This document shows, one piece after another, positions 1-6,868 of a stretch of 25,993 nt of DNA (its first letter is position 1; every line of letters starts with the position of its first letter). Source of the DNA: an uncultured Bacilli bacterium (GTDB lineage: Bacteria > Bacillota_I > Bacilli_A > RF39 > UBA660). The notes beneath the pieces were generated by a model, which worked only from the letters and a program-made list of their open reading frames with translations, was not told the origin of the DNA and made no database searches. A program made the translations under genes and the position numbers. Where the stretch lies: assembly GCA_934096605.1 (NCBI GenBank), contig CAKOMI010000017.1, forward strand, positions 1 through 25,993. The letters are read 5' to 3'.

Positions 1-386
1 GCATTATAACCTTCAAAATTAAGAATTGCTGAGTATGTGTCATCATCCCAGGTTGGTACTACACCATTAGTACAGGTGCTTTTTTCGGTATCTAGGGTAT
101 AGCCAGTTCCTTTCTTAGGCATACTCCTTGTAATTGTATTATTAACATAGTAAGCAAAATAGATATCGCCCGGATCGCTCACTGTTCCTTTTATTACATT
201 AAAATGTTTTTCTTCTGTAAATACGGCAAATGTATTATATAAATATATACCTGATAATAGTAAAATACTTAAAATTATTATTGTTACTATCACCTTTCTT
301 TTAGTGTTTGTTTCTTTGAATTTCTGTAACTTTAAGGAGTTATACTTACTTGATAACCCCCCCCCATTGTATTTTTGATTCTTCAT
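1..386 (-). CDS. Membrane-anchored surface protein, paralog A of the DGR target (partial, 3' end outside window)
   Basis: This is the N-terminal 128 codons of a gene that runs off the left edge. The start at 386 is chosen because an AGGAG site lies about 10 bases upstream. The protein begins MKNQKYNGGGLSSKYNSLKL, continues with a basic stretch and one hydrophobic helix (about residues 28-48), then enters an ectodomain with EEKHFNVI, SDPGDIYFAYYV and TGYTLDTEKS. These segments match the DGR target (22433-23776) and paralog B (6869-8263) almost residue for residue. The GGG near the start is encoded by nine consecutive G. No function is known. By similarity it should be an inner-membrane-anchored, surface-exposed protein with a C-terminal lectin-like domain, but that domain is not in the window. 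Confidence 0.85.
   Translation of the reverse strand, partial: MKNQKYNGGGLSSKYNSLKLQKFKETNTKRKVIVTIIILSILLLSGIYLYNTFAVFTEEKHFNVIKGTVSDPGDIYFAYYVNNTITRSMPKKGTGYTLDTEKSTCTNGVVPTWDDDTYSAILNFEGYN
357..365 (-). repeat. G9 homopolymer tract at codons 8-10 of paralog A
   Basis: There are nine consecutive C on the plus strand (G on the coding strand) immediately after the first seven codons. A tract of this kind is very unlikely by chance in such AT-rich DNA. A gain or loss of one base would shift the frame at the very start of the protein. The current length keeps the frame open. Confidence 0.9.
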
Positions 387-420
387 TTTTATCGCTCCTA
401 CTCTTTTACTTTCTATTAAT

Positions 421-449
421 ATTCTATAAAACTTTTATGTTTATTGCAA
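421..449 (-). promoter_or_regulatory. Sigma-A-like promoter of paralog A
   Basis: On the minus strand a TTGCAA box (444-449) and a TAGAAT box (421-426) are 17 bases apart, about 35 bases upstream of the start codon. Confidence 0.55.
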
Positions 450-461
450 GAACTTTTTAGT

Positions 462-490
462 GAAAAAAACAACTCCATTATTAGGAGTTA
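462..490 (-). terminator. Rho-independent terminator of the Asn-rich membrane protein gene
   Basis: A stem of AACTCC/GGAGTT (471-476 with 484-489) is followed on the minus strand by seven T (positions 469-463). It lies just after the stop codon of the 496-1890 gene. Confidence 0.8.
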
Positions 491-495
491 TCTTG

Positions 496-1890
496 TTAGT
501 TATTTTCTATTTCACAACCATTTTGGAAAGTTGCTTCAATTTCACTATCAACTGTTGGGAAGGCATCTAAGTTAAATTCTTCTTTTAATTCATCTTGAGT
601 TTCATTAATTGTAAATGTTATTTCTTTATTTTTGCTATTAAATGAAGCTTGGCCATTTAAACCATTTAATGTTTTAGTATCGTCGTATTCTTTTTTAGCA
701 GCTTGATAAGCTTCGTTAGTATCATAAGTATATGTTATAACTTTTTTAGCATTAAAGAAATTACCATCTTTATCAATACCAAAACGATAACTTGTTTTAT
801 TTTCACTTTCAGTATCGTCACTTTCACAAATTAAGTAAGATGCTGGAGCATTTTCAGAAACAATTAAATTTGCTTCAATAACTGTTGTATTTTCATAGGC
901 ATCACTTACCTCGATTTCAACTGTATAGTTACCAATATTTTCTGTATTAACATCATCTTTAAATTTTGATGTACAAACAGATGCATCTTCAATGTTTTCT
1001 ATAAAGTCTTCTGGCGTAATAGTTGTGTTAGGTGTTACAATAACCTCTTTTACCTCAACTACTGGAGCAAGAGTATCTTTAACCTCTATTTCTTTATTTT
1101 CTAAAGTCTTAGAACCACATGTTACACTATAATGATATTTACCGACTTTAGTTATATCAATATCTTGTTTTACAGTACAAGAATTAATATCATAACCAGT
1201 TACAGTTACGTATGATGAAGCCTTATCTAGTTCTATTTCATCATTTAACTCTAAATGATCTACTTTGGAAACAATATTTATAGAGTTGTTAACTTTATTT
1301 TTACTAATAACTAAAACGTAGTATAAACCTCCAGCAACAGCAAATATTAAAACAATTACTAAAATTAAAATCAATGTTTTTTTATTGCCACCCTTTTTAC
1401 CTTTCTTATTGTTACTAGAAGGTTCTTCAATTGGTGGTGGAGCCATTACACCCATCATATCAATATTATTTGGTGTACCAAAGTTAGACATTTGATTCAC
1501 GGAATTTATTTGACTTGCTTGATTTAGATTATCCATTTGACTCGTTTGATTAGATTGATTAAAATTATTCATATTATTTTCAGGAATTTGATTTATCGGT
1601 GTACTTTGAACGTTATTGTTTAAATTAATATTATTTGTACTACTTAAAGTTGTGCCCATTAAAGGTTCTACTTTATTTTCAGGCTCGATATTAGTAGGTA
1701 CCTCTTCTACTTTACCTTCTGGATTTAAATTAATCATATTTCCAGCCATATTATTTTGATTATTAATTCCTGGCATAGAACTATTATTAGGCTCAATATT
1801 TAAATTATCTAATGGAACATTTAAGTTTTCAACACCATTATTATTCATGTTATTTGACCAATTATTTTGGTTATTTTGTTCATTATTCAT
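496..1890 (-). CDS. Asn-rich single-pass membrane protein with Ig-like ectodomain
   Basis: The 464-residue protein has three parts. Residues 1 to about 160 are low complexity, dominated by Asn, Gln, Ser and Met (for example NNQNNWSNNMNNN), with no predicted fold. A lysine-rich stop (KKGKKGGNKK) precedes one transmembrane helix at about 172-195 (LILILVIVLIFAVAGGLYYV). The rest is an extracytoplasmic region with two beta-sandwich-like segments. One contains DTLAPVVEVKEV followed by GNYTVEIEVSDAYENTT, the pattern of DUF5011/Ig-like surface repeats. The C-terminal ~110 residues carry two Cys. A purine-rich GAGAGGG site precedes the ATG. The positive-inside rule puts the Asn-rich part in the cytoplasm. 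The function is unknown; a role in envelope sensing or scaffolding is possible but not shown. Confidence 0.85.
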   Translation of the reverse strand: MNNEQNNQNNWSNNMNNNGVENLNVPLDNLNIEPNNSSMPGINNQNNMAGNMINLNPEGKVEEVPTNIEPENKVEPLMGTTLSSTNNINLNNNVQSTPINQIPENNMNNFNQSNQTSQMDNLNQASQINSVNQMSNFGTPNNIDMMGVMAPPPIEEPSSNNKKGKKGGNKKTLILILVIVLIFAVAGGLYYVLVISKNKVNNSINIVSKVDHLELNDEIELDKASSYVTVTGYDINSCTVKQDIDITKVGKYHYSVTCGSKTLENKEIEVKDTLAPVVEVKEVIVTPNTTITPEDFIENIEDASVCTSKFKDDVNTENIGNYTVEIEVSDAYENTTVIEANLIVSENAPASYLICESDDTESENKTSYRFGIDKDGNFFNAKKVITYTYDTNEAYQAAKKEYDDTKTLNGLNGQASFNSKNKEITFTINETQDELKEEFNLDAFPTVDSEIEATFQNGCEIENN

Positions 1891-1960
1891 TATTATCCCT
1901 CTCTTATTCTATGAACACATTATACTAATTTTTTAGAAAACATGCAATAAATTTTGATAA

Positions 1961-1984
1961 GAAAAAAAGCATCACTAGGATACT
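1961..1984 (-). terminator. Terminator of the MMPL-fusion gene
   Basis: The hairpin AGTATC-ctagt-GATGCT (one G-T pair) is followed by T7 on the minus strand and lies directly after the stop codon at 1986. Confidence 0.7.
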
Positions 1985-1985
1985 T

Positions 1986-4900
1986 TTATTTGGTAAATAA
2001 GCCTTTTAATAATTCCCAGAAGGATTTCTTAGTACTTGTAGAGGTAACAATATTACTTTCAGTACTAGCTTTTACACCATCAACATTTAATATAAATTTA
2101 GTAGTTGACTCTGTATCACCCTTTTTACCAGCAAATACTTGATAGTTATCGCTTAAATCTTTTAAAGCTTCTACTTTATTAGTGTAACTTTTAGCATTGT
2201 TAGCCATACTACTAATGGCATTTATACCACTTTTATTAAACTCTTTAATTCCTTCATCTAGTGAGTTCATACCGGTTTCAAGAGTTTTAGCCCCACTTGC
2301 TAACTCTTTTGTTTTAGAAGAAAGAGTATTTACCCCACTTTCAAGTAATGTAAGACCACTAGAAAGTTCTTTTGTACCACTTTTAACTTCTTTTAAATAA
2401 GTAGTTAAAGTATTTAGAGTTGTACTTAATGTTTTACTTGTACTATCCATTGTTTTTAAAGTTTCAGTTAATGCTTCATTATTTTTTTCTAAAAGAGTTA
2501 TCATAAGCGCATTACTTGCATACATGTTTTCATATTGGAATTTAAGATTATAGAAAGTTTTGTTTTTTGATTCGATTAAGGAATCATATGTAACATCTTT
2601 TAATCTATATGTGTTGTAAGCTGTTTCTAACTTTGTATTTCCTTCTTTTAAAATATTAATTGTTTCGGTATTTTTAGCCATTAAAGTTTTTAGAGAGGTT
2701 ATGCTTTCTTTGTTACTACTACTAGTTAATGTTATACTTGCTGACTCTAAGTTTTTAAGGATTTCTTCTACACCGTCATCAATTTTAATTGAACCATTTT
2801 TTATAGCTGTTATTTTAGACGCAACTGTATTTAAGTTTTGACTAATTAAGCTCGCACCTTCGCTTAGACTTGCTGTGCCACTTTTTATTTTAGCAGACCC
2901 ACTTTCAATAACGTTCATACTAGTTTGTAATTTATCAACATTTTTATATAAATCATCTAATGAATCAAAAATACTTAATTCATCTGTATCTAATATTTTA
3001 GGAGTAGCAAGAGAAATTATACTTGATAATGAGAAACGTTTGGTATCATAAGAAATAGTTATGGTGTCCATTTCTTTTAACTCATCTAAAGCAAGACTTT
3101 CATATAAACCAGGAGCAGAAATACCAACTAACATATAATTAGAACCAGTATCCACTATTTTACCATTAGTAATGGTAACATTTTCATTGTCTTCACCAGG
3201 AATAATAGTAGTTGTCGTTACAACAAATGGTGTATACAAATTATTAACAGTTCCGTTTACATTTACTTTGTGTAAATCAGAGTTTGTATATTTTATTTTA
3301 ATAGTTACATGACCACTTTGGCCAATTAAGTCGGTTAGAGAAATATCTTTACCATCTAGAGTATAAGTAATAGATTCAGTAATCGGTAATTCTTTGTTAG
3401 TTATGCCTTGATAGAAAACATCTTTTTTAGCACTTTCAAATGTTACTAAATCACCATTTTTAACGAAAGGTCTATCACTAGTCATATTAAAGATATCAGT
3501 AAGACTAGTTTGGTCTTCAATATTATCTAATTTTTCAGTATTTTTTAAATGTTCAGTCACAAATGTACTTTTAACACTTCCGTCTGTATTAAGACGAGTA
3601 TAAACAGTTTCTTCTTTAGTTAAAGCAAATGTATTTAATGGTAATAAGAACATACCAACAAATAAAGCTGTCACTAATTTTTTATTTTTTTGCATATTAT
3701 TCATTCCCTTCTCTTTTTTAGTAGTTTTCATAATTAAACTATCAAATGTAATAAGTATACTTGGTAAAACCGTCAAGACAACAAGCATACTAATAATAGC
3801 ACCACGACTTATTAGGGTGCAAAGTGAGCCGACCATTTCTAGTTTTGAATATACACCTACGCCAAATGTTGCCGCAAAGAAACACATACCACTTACGAAT
3901 ATGGAGTTAGCACAGTAGTTAGTCGTTGCAAGGATTGCGTCTTTTTTAGCCATACCAGCTCTTCTATTTTTCAAGTAAGTTGTAGTAAGCAATATGGCAT
4001 AGTCAATCGTAGCACCAAGCTGGATTGTACCTAAAACGATAGGCGCTACAAAAGGTAACGTAACATTACCAAAGTAAGCTATTGACATATTAATAAAGAT
4101 GGCAAATTCAATAGCAAGAATTAGTAAGATTGGTAAGGAGAAAGATTTTAAAACAAAGAACATGATAATTAAAATACAAATAATACTTGATGTATTAACA
4201 TTGTTAAAGTCTTCATCACTTGTTTTTACTAAGTCTTTCATAAGTGGTCCTTCACCTGCAAGGATGGCCCCCTTATCATAACTTTTAATAATGTTATTTA
4301 TTTCACTTACTTGGTTGTTTAATTCATTCGAGGCTATATCATAATAAGAATTTAAGAAAAGCATTTGATATTTATCACTTTCAAAAATTTTTACGATGTC
4401 ACTAGATAACATATTCTCCGTAATACCACGACTTTTTAGTTTAGAAAATGATAAGACAAAGTCAACACCATCGACACTTTCAATTTTACTTACCATTTCA
4501 TCTAATTTTTCAGATTTAATATTTTTATCAATTAGGATGATCTCGGGTGATACAATTTTAAATTGTTCTTTTAATTCATTATTAGCGACAATGCTATCTA
4601 ATGATTTGGGAAGACTTTCATCAATTTTATAGTAGACACTTACTTTACTATTAGCAAGATAAGCTGGAATTAATAGTATTAAAAATAATACTAATATGGC
4701 TTTATTGTGTTTAACGACAAAATTGTTAAATTTTTCAAAGTGAATAGTAAGTGGTTTATGATGCGTTTTAGTAATTAAGTTATCGAATACTAATAATAAA
4801 CTTGGGAAAACAGTTAAAACACATATAACACCTAGTAAAACACCTTTGGCCATTACTAGACCTAAATCTTTACCTAATGTTAAGTTCATGGTAATAAGAA

Positions 4901-5762
4901 CTAGGAAACCTGCGATGGTTGTTAGGCTACTACCAGTAACACTTGTAAATGTTTCTGATATAGCCTCTTGCATGGCTTTTTCTTTAGTAAGGCCTTTATT
5001 TTTCTTGCTTTCATAGGCATGATATAGGAATATTGAGAAATCTGTAGTTACACCAAGTTGTAAGACCGCTACTAAGGCTTTAGTAATATAAGAGATACTA
5101 CCAAAAATAATATTACTACCTAAGTTAAAGACAATAGCTATACCAATATTACCTAGTAATAGTAATGGTACTAAGTATGAATCAAGAGATAACTCTAAAA
5201 CGATTAAACATAATATAACAGCGATGACAATATAAATCATAATTTCTTTATCAGAAAGATTCATTGTGTCTAGAACCATGGCACTCATACCGCTTATTTT
5301 AGCACTGTTTTTAGAAATTTCTTTCATTTGTTCAATCGCGTCAATTGTTTTTAAGGATGACGTTGATTCATCAAATGTTACAAAGATTAAATCGGTATTA
5401 TCTTTGTGAATTTTTTCTGTTATTTCACTTGGAAATATGTCAATAGGAATGGTCGAACCAAATAAATCATAAGCACTTATGGCTTTGTTTACACCATCAA
5501 TAATTTCGTATTTGCTTTCAAGATCTAATAGCTCTTGTGCTTTTAAATTTTCAGCGATGACTACTGAATAAGCACCCATCCCAAAATCTTCTGTCAAAAT
5601 ATTTTGACCTTGAACTGTTTCAATCTCTTCTGGTAAGTAAACTAATATGTCATAATTGATTTTAGTTAGTTTCATACCAATAAGAGATAGAACAAATAAA
5701 ATAGATGTAACAATTAGTATTAATACTTTGTTATCACATATTTTTTGGGCTATTTTTTGCAT
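1986..5762 (-). CDS. MMPL/RND-family transporter fused to a signal-like helix and coiled-coil ectodomain
   Basis: The 1258-residue protein starts at 5762, where an AGAGG site lies just upstream of the ATG for MQKIAQKICDNK. The first ~685 residues form a two-lobed MMPL/RND permease. Each lobe has one helix, an extracytoplasmic loop and a cluster of hydrophobic helices (for example LGVTTDFSIFLYHAYESK and LGATIDYAILLTTTYLKN, the twin sterol-sensing-like segments). At residue 690 a second module begins with MQKNKKLVTALFVGMFLLPL, which looks like a signal peptide. It continues as a long ectodomain rich in heptads of the form SGxxxLxxG (KELSSGLTLLESGVNTLSSK), as in YhgE/Pip-type proteins. Such MMPL proteins export lipids or amphiphiles. 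Divergent transcription from a TetR gene suggests inducible control. The substrate is unknown. Confidence 0.88.
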   Translation of the reverse strand: MQKIAQKICDNKVLILIVTSILFVLSLIGMKLTKINYDILVYLPEEIETVQGQNILTEDFGMGAYSVVIAENLKAQELLDLESKYEIIDGVNKAISAYDLFGSTIPIDIFPSEITEKIHKDNTDLIFVTFDESTSSLKTIDAIEQMKEISKNSAKISGMSAMVLDTMNLSDKEIMIYIVIAVILCLIVLELSLDSYLVPLLLLGNIGIAIVFNLGSNIIFGSISYITKALVAVLQLGVTTDFSIFLYHAYESKKNKGLTKEKAMQEAISETFTSVTGSSLTTIAGFLVLITMNLTLGKDLGLVMAKGVLLGVICVLTVFPSLLLVFDNLITKTHHKPLTIHFEKFNNFVVKHNKAILVLFLILLIPAYLANSKVSVYYKIDESLPKSLDSIVANNELKEQFKIVSPEIILIDKNIKSEKLDEMVSKIESVDGVDFVLSFSKLKSRGITENMLSSDIVKIFESDKYQMLFLNSYYDIASNELNNQVSEINNIIKSYDKGAILAGEGPLMKDLVKTSDEDFNNVNTSSIICILIIMFFVLKSFSLPILLILAIEFAIFINMSIAYFGNVTLPFVAPIVLGTIQLGATIDYAILLTTTYLKNRRAGMAKKDAILATTNYCANSIFVSGMCFFAATFGVGVYSKLEMVGSLCTLISRGAIISMLVVLTVLPSILITFDSLIMKTTKKEKGMNNMQKNKKLVTALFVGMFLLPLNTFALTKEETVYTRLNTDGSVKSTFVTEHLKNTEKLDNIEDQTSLTDIFNMTSDRPFVKNGDLVTFESAKKDVFYQGITNKELPITESITYTLDGKDISLTDLIGQSGHVTIKIKYTNSDLHKVNVNGTVNNLYTPFVVTTTTIIPGEDNENVTITNGKIVDTGSNYMLVGISAPGLYESLALDELKEMDTITISYDTKRFSLSSIISLATPKILDTDELSIFDSLDDLYKNVDKLQTSMNVIESGSAKIKSGTASLSEGASLISQNLNTVASKITAIKNGSIKIDDGVEEILKNLESASITLTSSSNKESITSLKTLMAKNTETINILKEGNTKLETAYNTYRLKDVTYDSLIESKNKTFYNLKFQYENMYASNALMITLLEKNNEALTETLKTMDSTSKTLSTTLNTLTTYLKEVKSGTKELSSGLTLLESGVNTLSSKTKELASGAKTLETGMNSLDEGIKEFNKSGINAISSMANNAKSYTNKVEALKDLSDNYQVFAGKKGDTESTTKFILNVDGVKASTESNIVTSTSTKKSFWELLKGLFTK
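3693..3712 (-). promoter_or_regulatory. Internal ribosome binding site and possible second start inside the MMPL fusion
   Basis: AGAAGGGA (3712-3705 on the minus strand) lies 9 bases ahead of the ATG at 3695, which opens MQKNKKLVTALFVGMF, a good signal peptide. The spacing is right for translation initiation. The C-terminal 569 residues could be made as a separate secreted or anchored protein, or the site may be a relic of two genes now fused in frame. Confidence 0.4.
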
Positions 5763-5849
5763 AACCTCTAACACCTCTTTTCGCTGATATATTTTATTCG
5801 CAAATAAGAAAAAAAGCAGCAACAGAATTTTTTATTTGTATGATAACCA

Positions 5850-5891
5850 ACACTTTGTTTAAAACGTATGTATAAATAAGCAACAAAGTGT
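5850..5891. promoter_or_regulatory. 10-bp inverted repeat between divergent transporter and tetR genes (probable operator)
   Basis: ACACTTTGTT (5850-5859) and its exact reverse complement AACAAAGTGT (5882-5891) are separated by 22 bases, midway between the start codons at 5762 and 5944. A TetR regulator is encoded next door, so this is a plausible operator covering both promoters. The 22-base gap is long for a single TetR dimer site, so each arm could also be a half of a longer element. Confidence 0.5.
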
Positions 5892-5943
5892 ATTTTATCT
5901 TTACAAATGTGTTATTTCTGATAAAATGAAATTGGTGATGAAA

Positions 5944-6504
5944 ATGAATAAAAATGATTTAAGAGTAAAAAAAACGAAAAATGCTTTATATAATACATTA
6001 ATGGAATTAATGAAAACTAAGTCTTTTGAAGAAATTAAAGTTTCTGATATTTGTAGTGCGGCTTTGATTAATCGTTCTACTTTCTATGCTCATTATAATG
6101 ACAAATATGAGCTATTAAAAGACGCGATTGATAATTTGAAAAATTCTTTAATTGAAGAGTTAAATAAAAATGTTAAAACTAGTAATACAAAAGAATATTA
6201 TTTAGAAATGATTAGTATATTACTTAACCATATCGAAGAAAAAAGAAGTATTTATCAGCAAATTATGCTTAACAATAGAAATAGTATAATGGTTGATATT
6301 TTGTATGATGTTCTTGATCATGATATAACAAGTAAAATAAAGAAAAATAAGAACGAGAAAATCCCCGGAGAAATTATAGCTAAGTTTTACATAGGGGCAG
6401 TTTTTAATGTAGGTCTTATATTTTTGAAAAATGAAAAAAAATATTCTAAGCAAGAGATTTTAGAATATTTAAATAAATTAATACCGGATGATTTTGATAA
6501 TTAG
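5944..6504 (+). CDS. TetR/AcrR-family transcriptional regulator
   Basis: The 186-residue protein begins at the ATG at 5944, preceded by GGTGAT four bases upstream. Earlier in-frame ATGs (5926, 5938) lie in or before that site. The N-terminus holds a typical TetR helix-turn-helix: TKNALYNTLMELM, then SFEEIKVSDICSAALINR and STFYAHYNDKYELL. The C-terminal ~120 residues are helical and would form the ligand and dimerisation domain. The end resembles the TetR C-terminal type seen in DhaS/YfiR-like regulators. It is divergent from the MMPL transporter gene across a ~180-bp gap with an inverted repeat, the usual arrangement for a local repressor of an efflux or lipid exporter. The inducer is unknown. 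Confidence 0.92.
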   Translation: MNKNDLRVKKTKNALYNTLMELMKTKSFEEIKVSDICSAALINRSTFYAHYNDKYELLKDAIDNLKNSLIEELNKNVKTSNTKEYYLEMISILLNHIEEKRSIYQQIMLNNRNSIMVDILYDVLDHDITSKIKKNKNEKIPGEIIAKFYIGAVFNVGLIFLKNEKKYSKQEILEYLNKLIPDDFDN

Positions 6505-6557
6505 TCTTTTATTTCAAGTATTTTTATGTTAATATGTATTTAATGAAAGAAATTTCA

Positions 6558-6647
6558 TATAATAAAAAAGAGAACCTCTAGTTTTTGCTTAGCTAGACGT
6601 CCTCGTTTATTGGTGGACGTCTAAACAAAGTGTTTAGACGTTTTTTT
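6558..6647 (+). ncRNA. Possible small RNA opposite the 34-aa peptide gene (candidate RNA antitoxin)
   Basis: A TATAAT box at 6558-6563 is followed by a short segment ending in a strong terminator at 6647. No good -35 box is visible. The segment contains GGACGTCT (6615-6622), which can pair over 8 positions (one G-U) with the AGGCGTCC in the leader of the adjacent peptide gene. This is a hypothesis from layout and complementarity only; the segment may simply be the tetR 3' end. Confidence 0.25.
6594..6647 (+). terminator. Terminator with a mutually exclusive upstream hairpin
   Basis: The terminator stem is ACGTCTAAAC (617-626 of 6xxx) paired with GTTTAGACGT (632-641), loop AAAGT, followed by seven T (6641-6647). 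Upstream, TAGACGTCC (6594-6602) can pair with GGACGTCTA (6615-6623). The bases 6617-6623 are used by both stems, so only one can form at a time. It ends tetR transcripts or a small RNA that starts after a TATAAT at 6558-6563. Confidence 0.75.
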
Positions 6648-6649
6648 AA

Positions 6650-6754
6650 TTATAGAGAAGAGATTAAGAATAGTTTGGAAACTAAAATTAATATGACCAT
6701 AATTAACAAAAATATTAGTATCATTAACATACAGATTTCTGTATCCTTTTTCAT
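6650..6754 (-). CDS. 34-aa hydrophobic peptide, type I toxin-like
   Basis: A short reading frame starts at the ATG at 6754 and stops at 6650. The start is supported by AAAGGGG eight bases upstream. The product begins MKKDTEICMLMILIFLLIMV, continues as a hydrophobic helix to about residue 25, and ends with VSKLFLISSL. One transmembrane helix with a charged N-terminus and few other features is the usual make-up of Fst/TxpA/Ldr-like toxins. I do not recognise a specific family, and the Fst proline motif is absent. Its 3' end runs into the convergent terminator of the plus strand. A TATAAT-like box lies upstream at 6803-6808 (minus strand). Confidence 0.5.
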   Translation of the reverse strand: MKKDTEICMLMILIFLLIMVILILVSKLFLISSL

Positions 6755-6759
6755 GCTAA

Positions 6760-6775
6760 TCCCCTTTCTAGGGGA
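6760..6775 (-). promoter_or_regulatory. Hairpin sequestering the ribosome binding site of the 34-aa peptide
   Basis: In the transcript TCCCC pairs with GGGGA around the loop TAGAAA. The AAAGGGG ribosome binding site is inside this stem-loop, so translation would be low unless the hairpin opens. Leader occlusion is common in type I toxin mRNAs. Confidence 0.45.
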
Positions 6776-6868
6776 CGCCTAACAACTAAAGGTTCGCGAC
6801 CTATTATATATCATTAAATGTGAGTATTTTGTCGAACCAAGTACTTTTTAACATTTTTTTGTTTTTTT

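Noticed and set aside
6773..6780. An attC-like GTTAGGC/GCCTAAC core at the peptide leader
   Set aside because: There is no integrase and no paired site with proper spacing; a 7-base match is chance level.
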